64,000 nt of DNA from Bombyx mori (GCF_030269925.1 NC_085119.1:13055001-13119000); one strand, 5' to 3'; shown: positions 12,647-24,449, counted from the stretch's first letter. Notes: a model not told the origin generated them from the letters alone. Numbers and translations: made by a program.

Positions 12647-12894
12647 TTTTTTTTTATTGCTTAAATGGGTGGACGAGCTCACGGCCTACCTGATGTTAAG
12701 TGGTTACCGAAGCCCATAGACAGCTATAACGTAAATGCCGCCACCCACCTTGAGATATGAGTTCTAAGGTCTCAGTATAGTTACAACGGCTGCCCCATCC
12801 TACAAACCGAAACACATCACTGTTTCACGGCAGAAATAGGCAGGGTGGTGGTACCTACCCGCGCGGACACACTAGAAGTCCAACTACCAGTAAA
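12647..12894 (-). mobile_element. Bm1 SINE, 5'-truncated
   Basis: Poly(T), ATTGCTTAAATGGGTGGACG, and end at CAACTACCAGTAA. Several substitutions set it apart from the younger copies, for example ACCGAAGCCCATAGACAGCT. Confidence 0.88.
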
Positions 12895-13027
12895 CTCTCT
12901 CTTCTCTTTTGAAGTTACAATTTTAACTCTAATTGAGAATACAACGTCGTGAGATTAAACCATCTCCGCTATGAGTTCGTTCGCAGTACTAAAGCCATGA
13001 AATATTCCTAATAAAGGCGTGTTAAAG

Positions 13028-13225
13028 ACCGGCATAGTGTAGTTCACTGAGTTTCTCGCCGGATCTTCTCAGTGGGTCGCGTTTCCTATCCGGTGGTAGA
13101 TTCTGCGAAGCACTGCTCTTGCTAGGGCCAGTGTTAGCAACACTCCGGCTTGAGCCGCGTGAGCTCACCTACACGTCAAAGAGAAGCTGAAATAGCCTCT
13201 CAAGGCTATCAGCATAGGCAAAAGA
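13028..13225 (+). mobile_element. LINE 3' end, family F
   Basis: Has CACTGAGTTTCTCGCCGGAT, the CACTGCTCTTGCTAGGGCCA segment, and the terminal stem-loop GCTGAAATAGCC-TCTCAA-GGCTATCAGC followed by ATAGGC and an A-rich tail. Confidence 0.75.
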
Positions 13226-13448
13226 AAATAAATGAAACAAAAAATCGAGATCATAAAAAAAAACGCATAGCGTAACTGGTATACATTTCACTAACGTGCG
13301 ACTCTTACCGATATTCACTTTACTGCTCATCATCAACTATTAAAACTTTCTAGCAATGTTAACTCGAAGGAGCAAAATCTGCGAACCTAATTATGACAGC
13401 ACGGTTTCAATAATCAAAGTATTTAGTAGCGGTTAGTTTATTAAATTA

Positions 13449-13645
13449 TTTAGCCAACTGAGTTTCTCGCCAGATCTTCTCAGTGGGTCGTGTTTCGGAT
13501 CCGGTTGTAGATTCTGCAAAGCACTGCTCTGGCTAGGACTAGTGTTAGCAACGTCTTCAGGTTAGAGCCCCGTGAGCTCACCTACTCGTCTGGTTACGCT
13601 GGCATAACCCTCTGAGATACCAGCTGAGGTAGGATTTATTTATTC
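13449..13645 (+). mobile_element. LINE 3' end, family F
   Basis: A second copy in the same orientation 220 bases after the previous one. It begins ACTGAGTTTCTCGCCAGATC. The terminal hairpin is damaged (GCTGGCATAACCCTCTGAGA), so it is probably an older insertion than its neighbour. Confidence 0.7.
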
Positions 13646-13784
13646 ATTGCAAAATGAAAACGATTCTTCAGCACTATAATTATAAAACAATTCTCGCGGT
13701 CGCGTCTTCGGCTTAGTATCCTAATCTGAACTCATGGAAATGAACATGTCTTTTGACATAGAATTAATGCATGATTTTACAAAT

Positions 13785-14041
13785 ACTGGTGGTAGGACCT
13801 CTTGAGAGTCCGCGCGGGTAGGTACCCCCACCCTGCCTATTTCTGCCGTGAAGCAGTAATGCGTTTCGGTTTGAAGGGTGGGGCAGCCGTTGTAACTATA
13901 CTGAGATCTTAGAACTTATATCTCAAGGTGGGTGGCGCATTTACGTTGTAGATGTCTATGGACTCCAGTAACCACATAACACCAGGTGGGCTGTGAGCTC
14001 GTCCACCCATCAAAGCAATAAAAATAAAAAATAAAAATAAA
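13785..14041 (+). mobile_element. Bm1 SINE, 5'-truncated
   Basis: Starts ACTGGTGGTAGGACCTCTTG and ends CATCAAAGCAATAAAAATAA with an extended A-rich tail of AAAAT repeats. Confidence 0.92.
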
Positions 14042-14682
14042 AACGGTTTCCCGATTCGAAAAAATCGACAACTCTTTCATTCCTACACCAATACGCCCTA
14101 ATCCTAGTAACTGTGAGCATTAAATCAACAATTTACTATGAAATAATATATAATTTAATATTACAGTGCGTATTTTGATGACGGTATCCATCAAAAGCGT
14201 GCCCTCTAAACATGTGCTTTCAAATGCGTTTGCGCGATAAAGTTATCCACGGATGCTCGTGTCGCCCTAGGGGAGACATTACTCCGGCTTAATATGCAGG
14301 GTTGCACGATTCAAGTTTCGTAACTCGCTACGATAAAGCAAAGATGTTTGAAAAGTTGAAAAATATGTATTCTTTGGGAAACGCGTTGTATTTTTTTTTA
14401 ATGTAAAGGGAACGTTTTCCCCGGGCCTTTCTCTCTTTTTTTTTAATTATTCTGTTTCGAAACAAAGTCTTTAGTTTGCTTAATTTTTTTTGTAGCGTTC
14501 CGTGTTTTATATTGCGTTAATTCCAAGCATGTACGGCTTCGTCTCTTGTTACCCATTTTAATTTGCTTTTGATATTTTATTCGTGTATATAAACGTCATT
14601 TAAAAATCCAACGCGAGTAAATTTTCAGCGCACTAACTTTGTAGGTAAGTAGGTACACTTACATAGGTCTGTATATCTGCTA
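14042..14682. other. Non-coding, no feature recognised
   Basis: AT-rich with several T-runs. No coding sequence recognised. Confidence 0.45.
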
Positions 14683-14756
14683 TGCTTAGAAGTTTTTTCT
14701 CATTCCTTGTAGTAAATACTGCTTAGAAGTTTTTTCTCATTCCTTGTAGTAAATAC
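14683..14756. repeat. Perfect 37-bp tandem duplication
   Basis: The 37-base unit starting TGCTTAGAAGTTTTTTCTCA and ending TAGTAAATAC occurs twice without a mismatch, directly to the left of a Bm1. Perfect identity means the duplication is recent or maintained. Confidence 0.9.
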
Positions 14757-14762
14757 TTAATT

Positions 14763-15004
14763 CTTTTTTGATTACTTACATAGGTGGACGAGCTCACAGC
14801 ACACCTGGTGCTTAAGTGGTTACTGGAGCCCATAGACATCTATGACGTTAATGCGCCACCCACCTTGAGATATGAGTTCTAAGGTCTCAGTATAGTTAGA
14901 ACGGCTGCCCCACCCTTCAAACCGAAACGCATTATTGCTTCACGGCAGAAAATCGGCTGGGTGGTGGTATCTACCCGTGCGGACTCACAAGAGTTCCTAC
15001 CATC
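14763..15004 (-). mobile_element. Bm1 SINE, 5'-truncated
   Basis: Runs from the T-rich left end and CATAGGTGGACGAGCTCACA to AAGAGTTCCTACCATC. A short tandem duplication flanks it on each side. Confidence 0.88.
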
Positions 15005-15032
15005 AATCAAAAACACAGCGTACACACACACC

Positions 15033-15103
15033 CTGTATGTCATGAATTACATTAATACTTTTTCAAACACTGTATGTCATGAATTACATTAATACTTTTT
15101 CAA
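15033..15103. repeat. Tandem duplication, 37-bp period
   Basis: The unit starting CTGTATGTCATGAATTACAT and ending CTTTTTCAA is repeated at a period of 37 bases with no mismatch over the shared 34 bases. It lies just right of the Bm1 whose left side carries another 37-bp duplication of unrelated sequence. Confidence 0.88.
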
Positions 15104-15499
15104 TTCCCGCAAAAACATACATCACTCCACATAAAATTAATTTTCCAATACCCAATTACGTGATTGTAAATTTATAGTTAATTTTTTTAATCGCTGATTT
15201 CAAACAACTCTCAGCCCTACACAAAAGTCACACTATGGGCATGTCATGTCGTGCAAATTGCTTATGTGTGCGTCGGTCTGATACTGGTGCCGTAAGTACG
15301 AGATACGACAAACTTGTCATTCTGACTATTTGAGAGTTACTTAGCAAATTCTGGGAAACTGTCGCCAAAACGAGGACCGACCGTTTCAAGGGAACTTCTC
15401 ATTGTTACGTTTGTGAATAAAACATAATATCGAGAATCCTTGGCTGACTACGAACTAGAGAACATTGTGCACGTTACTAATTTAAAATTATTACACTTA
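15104..15499. other. Non-coding, no feature recognised
   Basis: No recognisable gene or repeat. Confidence 0.45.
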
Positions 15500-15736
15500 C
15501 TAGCTGACCCGGCAGACTTCGTAGTGCCTCAATCGATATAAAAGATCTAAACTTTTGTATAAAATAAACTTAAAACAAACAAAAGGAAGCCGTCCGACGG
15601 GGGACGCATCAAAGGAAAAACAAAATTGTTATTTTTATTTAATTTCGAGCATTTTCATATTTATAGCCAAATCGGTCCAGCCGTTCTCGAGTTTTAGCGA
15701 GACTAACGAACAGCAATTCATTTTTATATATATAGA
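15500..15736 (-). mobile_element. Non-autonomous Helitron, family B copy 1
   Basis: Read on the minus strand, it starts TCTATATATATAAAAATGAA after an A, and ends CTGCCGGGTCAGCTAG before a T. The copy at 59866-60151 shares both ends and most of the body. No protein is encoded. Confidence 0.75.
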
Positions 15737-16277
15737 TAGAAGATAACCCCTTTTTAACCAACATTTTAGTACTATTTATTGTTTATGCTGCCCACAGAAT
15801 AAAGCCTGCCTACCATACCTGATATTTACCGCAATAAAGGGAATAAGTAATAAGCCATAAACACAGCCAGCGAAATAATTACCCACTTCGTTTTTCAAAC
15901 ATGGCCAACCTTACTCCAAAGAGTCATTGACCCTTTGTAGCGCCTCCTACAAGGATGAACAACAAATAATTTCGGAATTTTCATGAAGATTTAAAGCAAT
16001 ACATTGTACAACAGTGATAGATGATGTTTTTCCGTACAAACAAAGCTATTCACGTCTGCTCCCAGAATACGTAATGGCTAACGGATATCGAATATACATA
16101 AAGGCTAGACATTTGTTCAAGATGAGTTTTGAATGGGTTATTTGAATTACGAATTATTAAGTTAAAGAAAATATTGTAGGCTTGATACAAATGAGTCTTG
16201 CTTGGGTAACATTGACCACTCTAAGTGGACAGCGACCAGAACTCCAGTAACAGCTTAGTACCAATTAGATCGTAAAG
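15737..16277. other. Non-coding, no feature recognised
   Basis: No recognisable gene or repeat. Confidence 0.45.
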
Positions 16278-16607
16278 TCGTCGTGGCCTAAAGGATAAGA
16301 GGCCCGGTGTTATCGTTTCGAACGATGTGATTATGCCGATATTCAAATCCGACAGACACATACAAGCTTTTTTTTAATGTAATACGTATTTAAGACACAT
16401 CCACGAATGATTTCCACGGTGAAGGAAAAACATCGTATGACAAAAATCAAACCCGCAATAAATGTAATATGTGTATTTACTAAACAATTAAGAAATAGAG
16501 CTCAAGCCTCAATGTGAACGGCGATATTCAAGTCGTGATGTCTATGAGCTCCGGTAACCATTTAACAATATGTGGATCGTGAACTCGTTAACTTGGCTGC
16601 GAAAGAA
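16278..16607 (+). mobile_element. Old near full-length Bm1 SINE
   Basis: The tRNA-like head is still visible (GTCGTCGTGGCCTAAAGGAT, the pol III box A region), followed by the ATTTCCACGGTGAAGGA segment, but the central third is deleted or decayed and the 3' end is diverged. Confidence 0.7.
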
Positions 16608-17059
16608 AATATTTTAAGTTTAAACTTAATTTATTAATTAATTACTTAAATTGAAGTTATAATTTTGCTATTTTCCTATCAATTTGGTACACGAAGCGTA
16701 TTTCTAGTACTAACCTTTAATAAAAATAAAACAAGTCAAAGGTTCTGAACAACAATATTAATCCTCGTTATCTAATAACTAGCTAGCTATAAGGCGTATA
16801 TACCGAAATGCGGTCCGACGTATCTGATCATGGCTTCAAAATTATTGCTTTATTGCTCCGGGCGGATGTAGCTTACTTTGTGTTTGCAAATACATTAACT
16901 CAAAGAAAGTAATGTCTTCATAACGTGTTTTCCGAGAAAAAGGATGTAATATTATTTTAAAGATGCAACCAAGCAGCACAATAAAATGTAAGAACATTAA
17001 AAATATTATCTGAATATTTTTTCGACGTATCGAATATTTTACGATCTCGTATTTCATAC
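16608..17059. other. Non-coding, no feature recognised
   Basis: AT-rich. No recognisable gene or repeat. Confidence 0.45.
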
Positions 17060-17499
17060 TTTTTTATTATTATTATTGCTTAGATGGATGGACGAGCTCA
17101 CAGCTCACCTGGTGTTAAGTAGTTACTGGAGCCCATAGACATCTACAACGTAAATGCGCCACCTTGAGATACAAATTCTAAGGTCTTAGTATAGTCACAA
17201 CGGCTGCCCCACCCTTCAAACCGAAACGCATTACTGCTTCACGGCAGAAATAGGCGGGGCGGTGGTACCCACCCGTGCGGACTTAAGAGGTCCTACCACC
17301 GGTAATTACGCAAATTATAATTTTGCGGGTTTGATTTTTATTATGCGACGTTATTCCTTCACCGTGGAAGTCAATGACGAACATTTGTTAAGTACGTATT
17401 TCATTAGAAAGATTGGTACCCGCCTGCGGGATTCGAGCACCGGTACATCGCTAGATACGAATGCACCGGACGTCTTATCCTTTAGGCCACGACGGCTTC
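17060..17499 (-). mobile_element. Full-length Bm1 SINE
   Basis: About 440 bases. Read on the minus strand, it has the tRNA-like head (CGTCGTGGCCTAAAGGATAA with box A, then GTGCTCGAATCCCGCAGGCG as box B), the Bm1 body and an A-rich 3' end of ATA repeats. TTCATAC occurs on both sides and may be a short target duplication. The promoter boxes are intact enough for RNA polymerase III in principle. Confidence 0.92.
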
Positions 17500-17676
17500 A
17501 TACAATATATTCATATTAGCGTCAGCACATTTGAAGTGTTTTAGTGAACTTGTAAATACAGCGCAATGCATTTTCTAAACATAACCATAAAAGCTTTTCG
17601 AAAACGCTTTTTAGTGTTGTGTGATAGTATAGACAAGCATATCTACAGTCTTTAGCCCAAAACACGTCATTACGGA

Positions 17677-17965
17677 TCCTCCCGATTCTTTAACGGTGCT
17701 TTTAGGTACCACAAGCACCGGTCACCGTCCTCGTCGAAACCGTCGCTTGCGCGAAGGCTCGACGAGCGAATTAACCCTCAGACACAGCTCACTGAGTTTC
17801 TCGCCGGTTCTCAGTGGGTTGCGTTTCCGATCTGGTGGTAGATTCTACGAAGCACTGCTCTTGCTAGGGCCAGTGTTAGCAACACTCCGGTTTGAGCCCC
17901 GTGAGCTCACCTACATGTTAGGGCGAAGCTGAAATAGCCTCTCAAGGCTATCAGCATAGATAGGG
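17677..17965 (+). mobile_element. LINE 3' end, family F (longer copy)
   Basis: Longer than the other F copies. It begins near CGTCATTACGGATCCTCCCG, passes CACAAGCACCGGTCACCGTC, the CTCACTGAGTTTCTCGCCGG segment and the terminal stem-loop GCTGAAATAGCC-TCTCAA-GGCTATCAGC, and ends in an A run. The upstream part encodes a peptide (TDPPDS-like) related to the one in the 36040 element, so families F and G look like cousins. Confidence 0.7.
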
Positions 17966-18254
17966 GAAAAAAAGTATTTAGTTTGTGAATCAACTCACGA
18001 AACCACAAGAGGGAAAAAGAGGCAATAAAATTTTCAATTAAACAGATCCATTTTAACGCCACGATGACGCTCCACCGTAACAATCACATTCGAGCACCGG
18101 ACATACTCGTTGTTAATCGGTTTACGAGAACGTTTTATCGTTCGATCTTCGATCCTTCAAACTTCGCTAGACACTTACTGAATTTACGAGTTAGCTAAAC
18201 GTGGATTGATCGCTTCTTGCTGTAACTATCGACCATTTTTACGGAATTAAATTT

Positions 18255-18350
18255 GAGACTGTTATTATTGCCTTCATAGATACGAGACCATACGGCCCAC
18301 CTGACAGTAAGTAGGCGCTCATGGCTTCAGCGATGCCAGTGGCACATACA
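18255..18350 (-). mobile_element. Decayed LINE 3' end, family J
   Basis: Minus-strand match: ATACGGCCCACCTGACAGTA, CGCTCATGGCTTCAGCGATG and TGCCAGTGGCA correspond to the J 3' end with many changes. Confidence 0.55.
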
Positions 18351-18399
18351 AGACCCTGTCTACCGCATTTACTGCATATGTTAAAGATCGTTCAAATAT

Positions 18400-18643
18400 G
18401 TTATTGCTTGGATGGGTGAACGAGCTCACGGCCCATCTGATCTTAAGTGGTTAACGGAGCCCATAGACATCTACAATGTAAATACCGCCACCCACCTCGA
18501 GACATGAGTTGTAAGGTCTCACTTTTAACAGTACAACGGCTGCCCCACTCTTCGGACCGAAACGCATTACTGCTTCACGGCAGATATAGGCAGGGTGGTG
18601 GTACCTACCCGTGCGAACTCACAAGACGCCCTACCTCCAGTAA
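18400..18643 (-). mobile_element. Bm1 SINE, 5'-truncated
   Basis: Runs from TATTGCTTGGATGGGTGAAC to CGCCCTACCTCCAGTAAA. Moderately diverged. Confidence 0.88.
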
Positions 18644-18835
18644 AATGACGCCAATGAACGATTGTGACTACTCATTATCAGGCTATGCACGTTTGCCTAT
18701 TAAGACAATGAAAAAACATACCTTCATATTTGTAGATAAGAATAGTGGTCTGTATGTGAATCACATCCGCTTCTTGAAAAGACACGCTTCATTTATCGCC
18801 AGTTTTGTGTAATAACCGTAAAAAACCCTATTTTT

Positions 18836-18836
<1 letters not shown>

Positions 18837-18906
<70 letters not shown>
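18837..18906. repeat. Poly(T) tract of about 70 bases
   Basis: An uninterrupted run of about 70 T. It is much longer than the T-runs of the Bm1 copies. It could be the poly(A) tail of a minus-strand retro-insertion whose body would lie to the right, but no target duplication was found. The exact length may be affected by sequencing. Confidence 0.85.
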
Positions 18907-18938
18907 CACATTTAAATTGAATCTACCGTGCACACACG

Positions 18939-19199
18939 GTAGAAGTGAAACTTATAAATAAGATATAGATATCATGACTACCCCACTACACAGGAGCATA
19001 CATGGACAATGTTTAGTAGACGATAATGGGGATGCTACGAAGAGTCGCACAAAGAGGAGACCGAGAACATCTAATGTGTTCTATCTCATTCTCTCACCGG
19101 CTGAATCATATACATTTATGTGTTTGTGTCTCTATGGACTTATTTTTTCGTTTCATCGAGTTTGAAATCACAACGATGCTAAAGAAGTTTCACTTCAAC
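18939..19199. mobile_element. Candidate MITE-like element with short inverted repeats
   Basis: GTAGAAGTGAAACTT at 18939-18953 is answered in inverse by AAGTTTCACTTCAAC at 19185-19199 (14 of 15 pair). The right 40 bases match the inside of the hAT MITE at 30440-30479 in inverse orientation with about two mismatches. Left of it lies a small palindrome (ACCGTG-CACA-CACGGT at about 18925-18940). No transposase is encoded; the class is not known. Confidence 0.45.
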
Positions 19200-20308
19200 A
19201 AAAAACATTGCGGCTATTATTATTATACCACAAAAAAAAAGGATTTTCGCGTGAGTAAAATGTGTATTTATCTACAAAGTGATCTTCGCTCATTTCCCGG
19301 ACGACGTTAAAACGTTTGCTACCTGATTCAAGACCAAACTTAATCCGGCTATTTCATCGCTATCGCGAGTAACTAAATCGTTTATCCAAGGAGCCGGCCG
19401 TTCAATTTGTATGCTAATTCTGTAAGGAAACGACCGCTCAACTACGCAACACAGTCTAAATAAAAATCAAGAGCTCTTTATAAATAAGGAGCGACTTAGC
19501 GGCTATTTTTGGAGAAATTAAAATGAGAAAATTGATCTGCCCAGATGAATTTTCTCGGAGATGAAACCTTATCCACTTACTCGATCCACAATTGTTTGAT
19601 TTTCACGAAATATATCAAACCTCTAGATCACTGTACACGCGTGAACAAATAAGAAATATAAATTAATATATGTAATAAAATAAAAAGGGGATGTTATTAA
19701 TAATAATATATACATTACGACTTTTCTCCGAATTTGTGTGGGTTGTGAACCCGCACCATCTGAAACCTGTTTCAAAAATATATCCGTTTTCTTAACAACG
19801 ATTTTGTTGTCGTACTTCAATGTTAAGTTCATGCGTGTCTTTTGCTATTGCCATCGAATGCGGCCGAATCTGCCTAAAATTCATCCAATGCACAGTTTTT
19901 ACGTGCACCGCTTGCAATCATTAATGTAATGTAAGTAATGTATCTTGAAGCTTCAAGGAGTTGAATACAGATCGCATAAAAGCGTTATCTTGCGCCTAGA
20001 AATAGGTTCACGTGTCCAAATGCAATTAACAGCTAAATGGGACGGCGCGCACGCAAGCCTGCTCCAATAGTTTTTCTGCTTACCTAATCGGCGACCACTA
20101 CAACATTCTCAAACAAGAAATGTGCAAATTCTTGTACTATATTATTTCGAGATTGGGCACGTGCCACTCTGTACTTAATATATTTTTATTATTTTATTTA
20201 TTGATACAACAGTAGTGAAGGATTTCCATCTTTCATAGACATCGGATAACTCGACTAATAAAAGTTCAGTAAAAAAAGTATATCAAAATTGATGCCTTGA
20301 ACGCAGTA
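19200..20308. other. Non-coding, no feature recognised
   Basis: Unique-looking DNA without recognisable coding. Confidence 0.45.
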
Positions 20309-20563
20309 TTTTTTTTCTTTTTTTTTTATTGCCTAGGTGTGTGGACGAGCTCACAGCCCACCTGGTGTTAAGTGGTTACTGGAGCCCATAGACATCTACA
20401 ACTTAATGCGCCACACACCTTGAGATATAAGTTCTAATAATAATATGTCAGTATAGTTACAACGGCTGCCCCACCCTTCAAACCGAAACGCATTACAGCT
20501 TCACGGCAGAAATAGGCAGGGTGGTGGTACCTACCCGTGCGGACTCACAAGAGGTCCTACCAC
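20309..20563 (-). mobile_element. Bm1 SINE, 5'-truncated
   Basis: A long T-rich left end (T-runs broken by single C) followed by ATTGCCTAGGTGTGTGGACG. It stops at AAGAGGTCCTACCAC. Confidence 0.9.
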
Positions 20564-22289
20564 TTTTCATATAAATAAAACCGTGATGTTATTCTTCAAT
20601 CATAGTAGCTGTTTTTAAATCCGGAATCAGTCTGCAAGACACTTTAAATTATATTCTTCTATTAAGCGAGCCCGTGCTTTTACAATTGCTATTCCCAACA
20701 AATTCGGCTTCCGCAGACCAGCCTCTCTATTCCGTTCGTGAAATTTTAAATCAATTAGCTTTAACGCAAAAGATTTCATTGGCTTGTATTTTCAACAATT
20801 AAAATTTTCGTACCGGCGCCCGTGTACCCTCGACACTTCGTTCAATAACAACTTGCACTCGACTTATGAAGGCAACGGACCGTCACTTAAAACAACATTT
20901 GACCTTTTCTATTAAATTAAGGTTGTGTTATTGTTAAGTAGTCATTTTGGCAAAACGAATCCGCCAGGGGCAGGTTGATGTTATCGCTGTGTTTTACCGA
21001 CCCCTCCTTGGCCGTTATAATCGAATGTTTACACAGAAAAGAGACCGCCGGCTCTCAATTAATGTTTTGCTTTTACTCGGTCCACCGCAGAGTATTCAAT
21101 TACGGAATGCTTTTAATCAGTTTCCGCGGCAATCTCTCTGTTGTAACGTAAAAATCGAAGACCCGGTCAGTTGGCTGAGTTTTTTATGCCGTATAGGACC
21201 AACCCATTTTTTCCCGTAAGTGTCGCAAAAGACGCGCTTAGATATTAATTGGACGATGGGCAGTATATGCAGAAACGGCAAATTAAACATACATTTACTG
21301 GTGACAGACATTATTTTGTACACACACACCCATACCTGACTTTGGGTAGTCTTCTTTTAAATAATAGGAAGTATTTTGAAGATTATATTTATTTTTGGTA
21401 TTTTTAATTTGAAACCTAAAGTGTTAAATGCTGTTGCTATCGGTCGAACTTTTATTACAATTAATAAATTATCGATTGTTATCGTTTAATGTGTACTATG
21501 CATGGAATTAAATAAAGCTTTATTATTATTTTTTATTTATATTTATTTAAAATCTTATTCAATACATCATATTTTTTTAAAAAGATATTAAAAAATAAAA
21601 TTTTAAAAAACACAATATAAAAATATTAATTATTATTATTATTATCATACCTGACTATCACAACCTTACTATTTATGACGCGAAGTAATGGGGCAATCGA
21701 CTTGACTTTGAAGACTAAAGTAATCGTCATTCCCTGACACTTCATCTCAAGGTGTGTGCCCAAATATCCTTTACCTCTAAGTGAACATTGATAATTTTCA
21801 ATTTTAGCATCGCACTTTTTATTCCATGTTTAATTATTAAGGCATTAACAAATGAAACCGTTTATTTTCGTGAGTATACTTCAACTAATAGCCAAACGCT
21901 GTTTATGCTAATTGTTTCTGCAATTGGATATGTCTAAATTTAATCTTATCGAATCAAATGGCTTAATTATTTAAATATGTAGACATTTTAATTGATGCTT
22001 TGTGTCAAACTTTTATTGATAGAACTGCAAATGCGAAAACATCGGCACTTTGCCAGAATACGTACATCTGCAAATATCTTTTACATATCGTTCGCTAAAT
22101 AAACCAAATTCGACTATAATCACTGAAAACTAAAGATTTATATTTATGAGTCTAAAGCTTATCAATAGGCTACTAAATAACTAAGAGAATCGGTTGAAAA
22201 ACAGACAAGAAAATGTTACTAACCATTTTATCTTTGCCTATTATATGTCTATATTTAGATATAAATTACTTCGAAGGATTCAACTTCGA
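20564..22289. other. 1.7 kb non-coding DNA
   Basis: Mostly AT-rich with a GC-richer patch at about 20940-21200 open for 90 codons; its translation is not recognised. A T/A-rich low-complexity patch lies at about 21530-21650. Confidence 0.4.
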
Positions 22290-22590
22290 AGTCCTCCTGA
22301 CCTAGTGGATAAAACCGTCCTGGCATACTCGTATCCGATTATGCCGTCGTGCAAATATCGCATGCAGGTACTAATTTTTCTGAGGAAATACGTATTTAAC
22401 ATCTGCTCATAAATGAAGGATCGTGTAATAAAAATCAAACCTGCAAAGTGTCTAAACTTGCGTAATATGAATGGTGGTAACATGACGCCACAGATAACCC
22501 TGTTATCTGGGTTATCTGTGCGTGATGCTAACCATTTAATCTCATATAGACTTTCATGAAGTCCTTCACCCATCCATGCAATAAATAATA
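22290..22590 (+). mobile_element. Old full-length Bm1 SINE
   Basis: The head CTGACCTAGTGGATAAAACC, the CATCGTGTAATAAAAATCAA-type segment and the terminal CACCCATCCATGCAATAAAT are in Bm1 order, with decay. A short perfect hairpin (CAGATAAC-CCTG-TTATCTG, about 22490-22510) has replaced part of the body. Confidence 0.6.
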
Positions 22591-22679
22591 AAACAAAAAT
22601 TCTAAACTAAAATAATGCAGTCTTAATCACGATCCTTTTGTCAAGTACCCGGTCTATTTAACACATTGTAATATACTGT

Positions 22680-22751
22680 CATTCAGACCGAAACGCCCCT
22701 AACATCAAAAATACGTATTCCGGTGGTACCAATCCGTGCAATATCACATAC
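22680..22751 (-). repeat. Decayed Bm1 fragment
   Basis: CAGACCGAAACGC ... GTGGTACCAATCCGTGC keeps the middle Bm1 landmarks in minus orientation. Confidence 0.45.
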
Positions 22752-23324
22752 ATTATAAATCACATACAAAATATTTTTATACAATAGGCTGTATCTATTT
22801 ACATTGAAAATCATAATTCAAAGCAACACTGTCATATCCACCAATTGAAGTATTAGTGAATTTGATACCGGTTCATACATAGTTCTCGTTGGATCATTTG
22901 AATAGCCCCTACCTTGTACGCTTGAAGTTCGTTTGACTGCGCCTCGGAAATGTAGGGCATTTGTGAACAGAAACTTCTATAGAAACCTTATACAGCCCAA
23001 GTAATCTGTCCGTGTCTATCGGCTTATATGACCGTGACGACTGTGTGTAAACCCTTCTGAATGGAAGATCAAAAGCCGTACCAGTCGTAACTATTAACGC
23101 GAAAGACACGTCCTTTTAAGGTACCAACCTCAAGTCGTGGTAATTTTCTAATCAATAGTGTTAACACTTGATTGAACTACGTAGCGGATGATCAACGTTT
23201 TAAATAGTTATATATCGCGCCGGCATTTTCTCAATCTTTTAAGAAATTCTTCTGACAACCGCCTTAGGGAATCAATGAGGGATTCTGATATCTTGAGTTT
23301 TTGAGAAATGATGGGTACATCAAC
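22752..23324. other. Non-coding, no feature recognised
   Basis: No recognisable gene or repeat. Confidence 0.45.
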
Positions 23325-23758
23325 TTTTTTTTATTGTTTATATGTGTGGACGAGCTCACAGCTACATGGTGTTAAGTGGTCACTGAAGCCCTTAAACATC
23401 TACAACGTAAGTGCGCCACCCACCTTGAGATATAAGTTCTAAGGTCTCAATATAGTTACAACGGCTACCAACCCTTCAATCCGAACGCATTGCTGCTTCA
23501 CGGTAGAAATAGGCGGGGTGGTGGTACCTACCCGTGCGGACTCACAAGAGGTTCTACCACCAGTAATTACGCAAATTATAATTTTGCGGGTTTGATTTTT
23601 AATATACGATGTTATTCCTTCACCGTGGAAGTCAATCGTAAACAATTGTTAAGTACGTATTTCATTAGAAAAATTGGTACCTGCCGGCGGGATTCGAACA
23701 CCTGTGCATCGCTAAATACGAATGCACCGGACGCCTTATCCTTTAGGCCACGACGACT
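23325..23758 (-). mobile_element. Full-length Bm1 SINE
   Basis: All Bm1 parts are present from the poly(T) left end to the tRNA-like head at the right (on the minus strand CGTCGTGGCCTAAAGGATAA, with a box B GTGTTCGAATCCCGC). Mildly diverged, for example GAGCTCACAGCTACATGG. About 60 bases of a second decayed fragment follow at 23818-23880. Confidence 0.9.
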
Positions 23759-23880
23759 TACTACAACTTGGAAATGTGTGCAGTTGTACAGTACTTTGAG
23801 CGAGATGTGATGTGAGATATGATGTCTGTGGACCCCGGTAATCACGTTGCCACAGGCCATGACCGTTGTCAACACATCTC

Positions 23881-24449
23881 GGAAAATAATTTAAAAAATC
23901 TATGAACAGTATCATTTATTACGAATTCGAATTATGAGGGTATCAACTACAACAAAGGATAAAAATAAAATATGCTTTAACATAAACTCAAATTAATAAT
24001 TTTACAAAAAATTTATACATTAAAATACGAGGGGCAGTTAATGCTAGTAAATCAAATTAACTCTACATAGACATTTAAACAGAATATACCAACTTTTATA
24101 GGCAGACTCGTTTTTTTTATATACAAACAATCATTGAACAGCTTTAAAACTAGAATCGAGTCAGACGCACGTCACGTGTAAATCAACATTTGTAATCGTT
24201 AAAATGGTGACTGACTATGCACCGCTCGTTAAATTTGAATATTCGTCAATCGATCAATCAATCGATTTTGGTGTTCGGCGGCACATGCGATCGGGATCCC
24301 ATTAATTTTCGGCATGACGTTGTTCCAATATGTTTCTTGTTGGATGAATGCCCTGTGTAATGGCTTTGGTTCTGGAGCGCGACAGATGTAAGTTTCAATT
24401 GTACAATTTTTTTATGTCTGCTATTTTGATTAAGCTACGTTTATTCACA
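23881..24449. other. Non-coding, no feature recognised
   Basis: No recognisable gene or repeat. Confidence 0.45.

Noticed and set aside
16270..16345. tRNA gene at a GTCGTGGCCTAAAGGATAAG sequence
   Set aside because: It is the tRNA-like head of Bm1, decayed in this copy.
18447..18812. 121-codon open frame
   Set aside because: Runs over a minus-strand Bm1; no independent coding signal.
19026..19310. Open frame of 94 codons as a gene
   Set aside because: No recognisable product, and its middle matches a segment shared with a MITE.
23490..23810. 106-codon open frame
   Set aside because: Lies entirely in a Bm1 copy; the same translation appears at other Bm1 copies.
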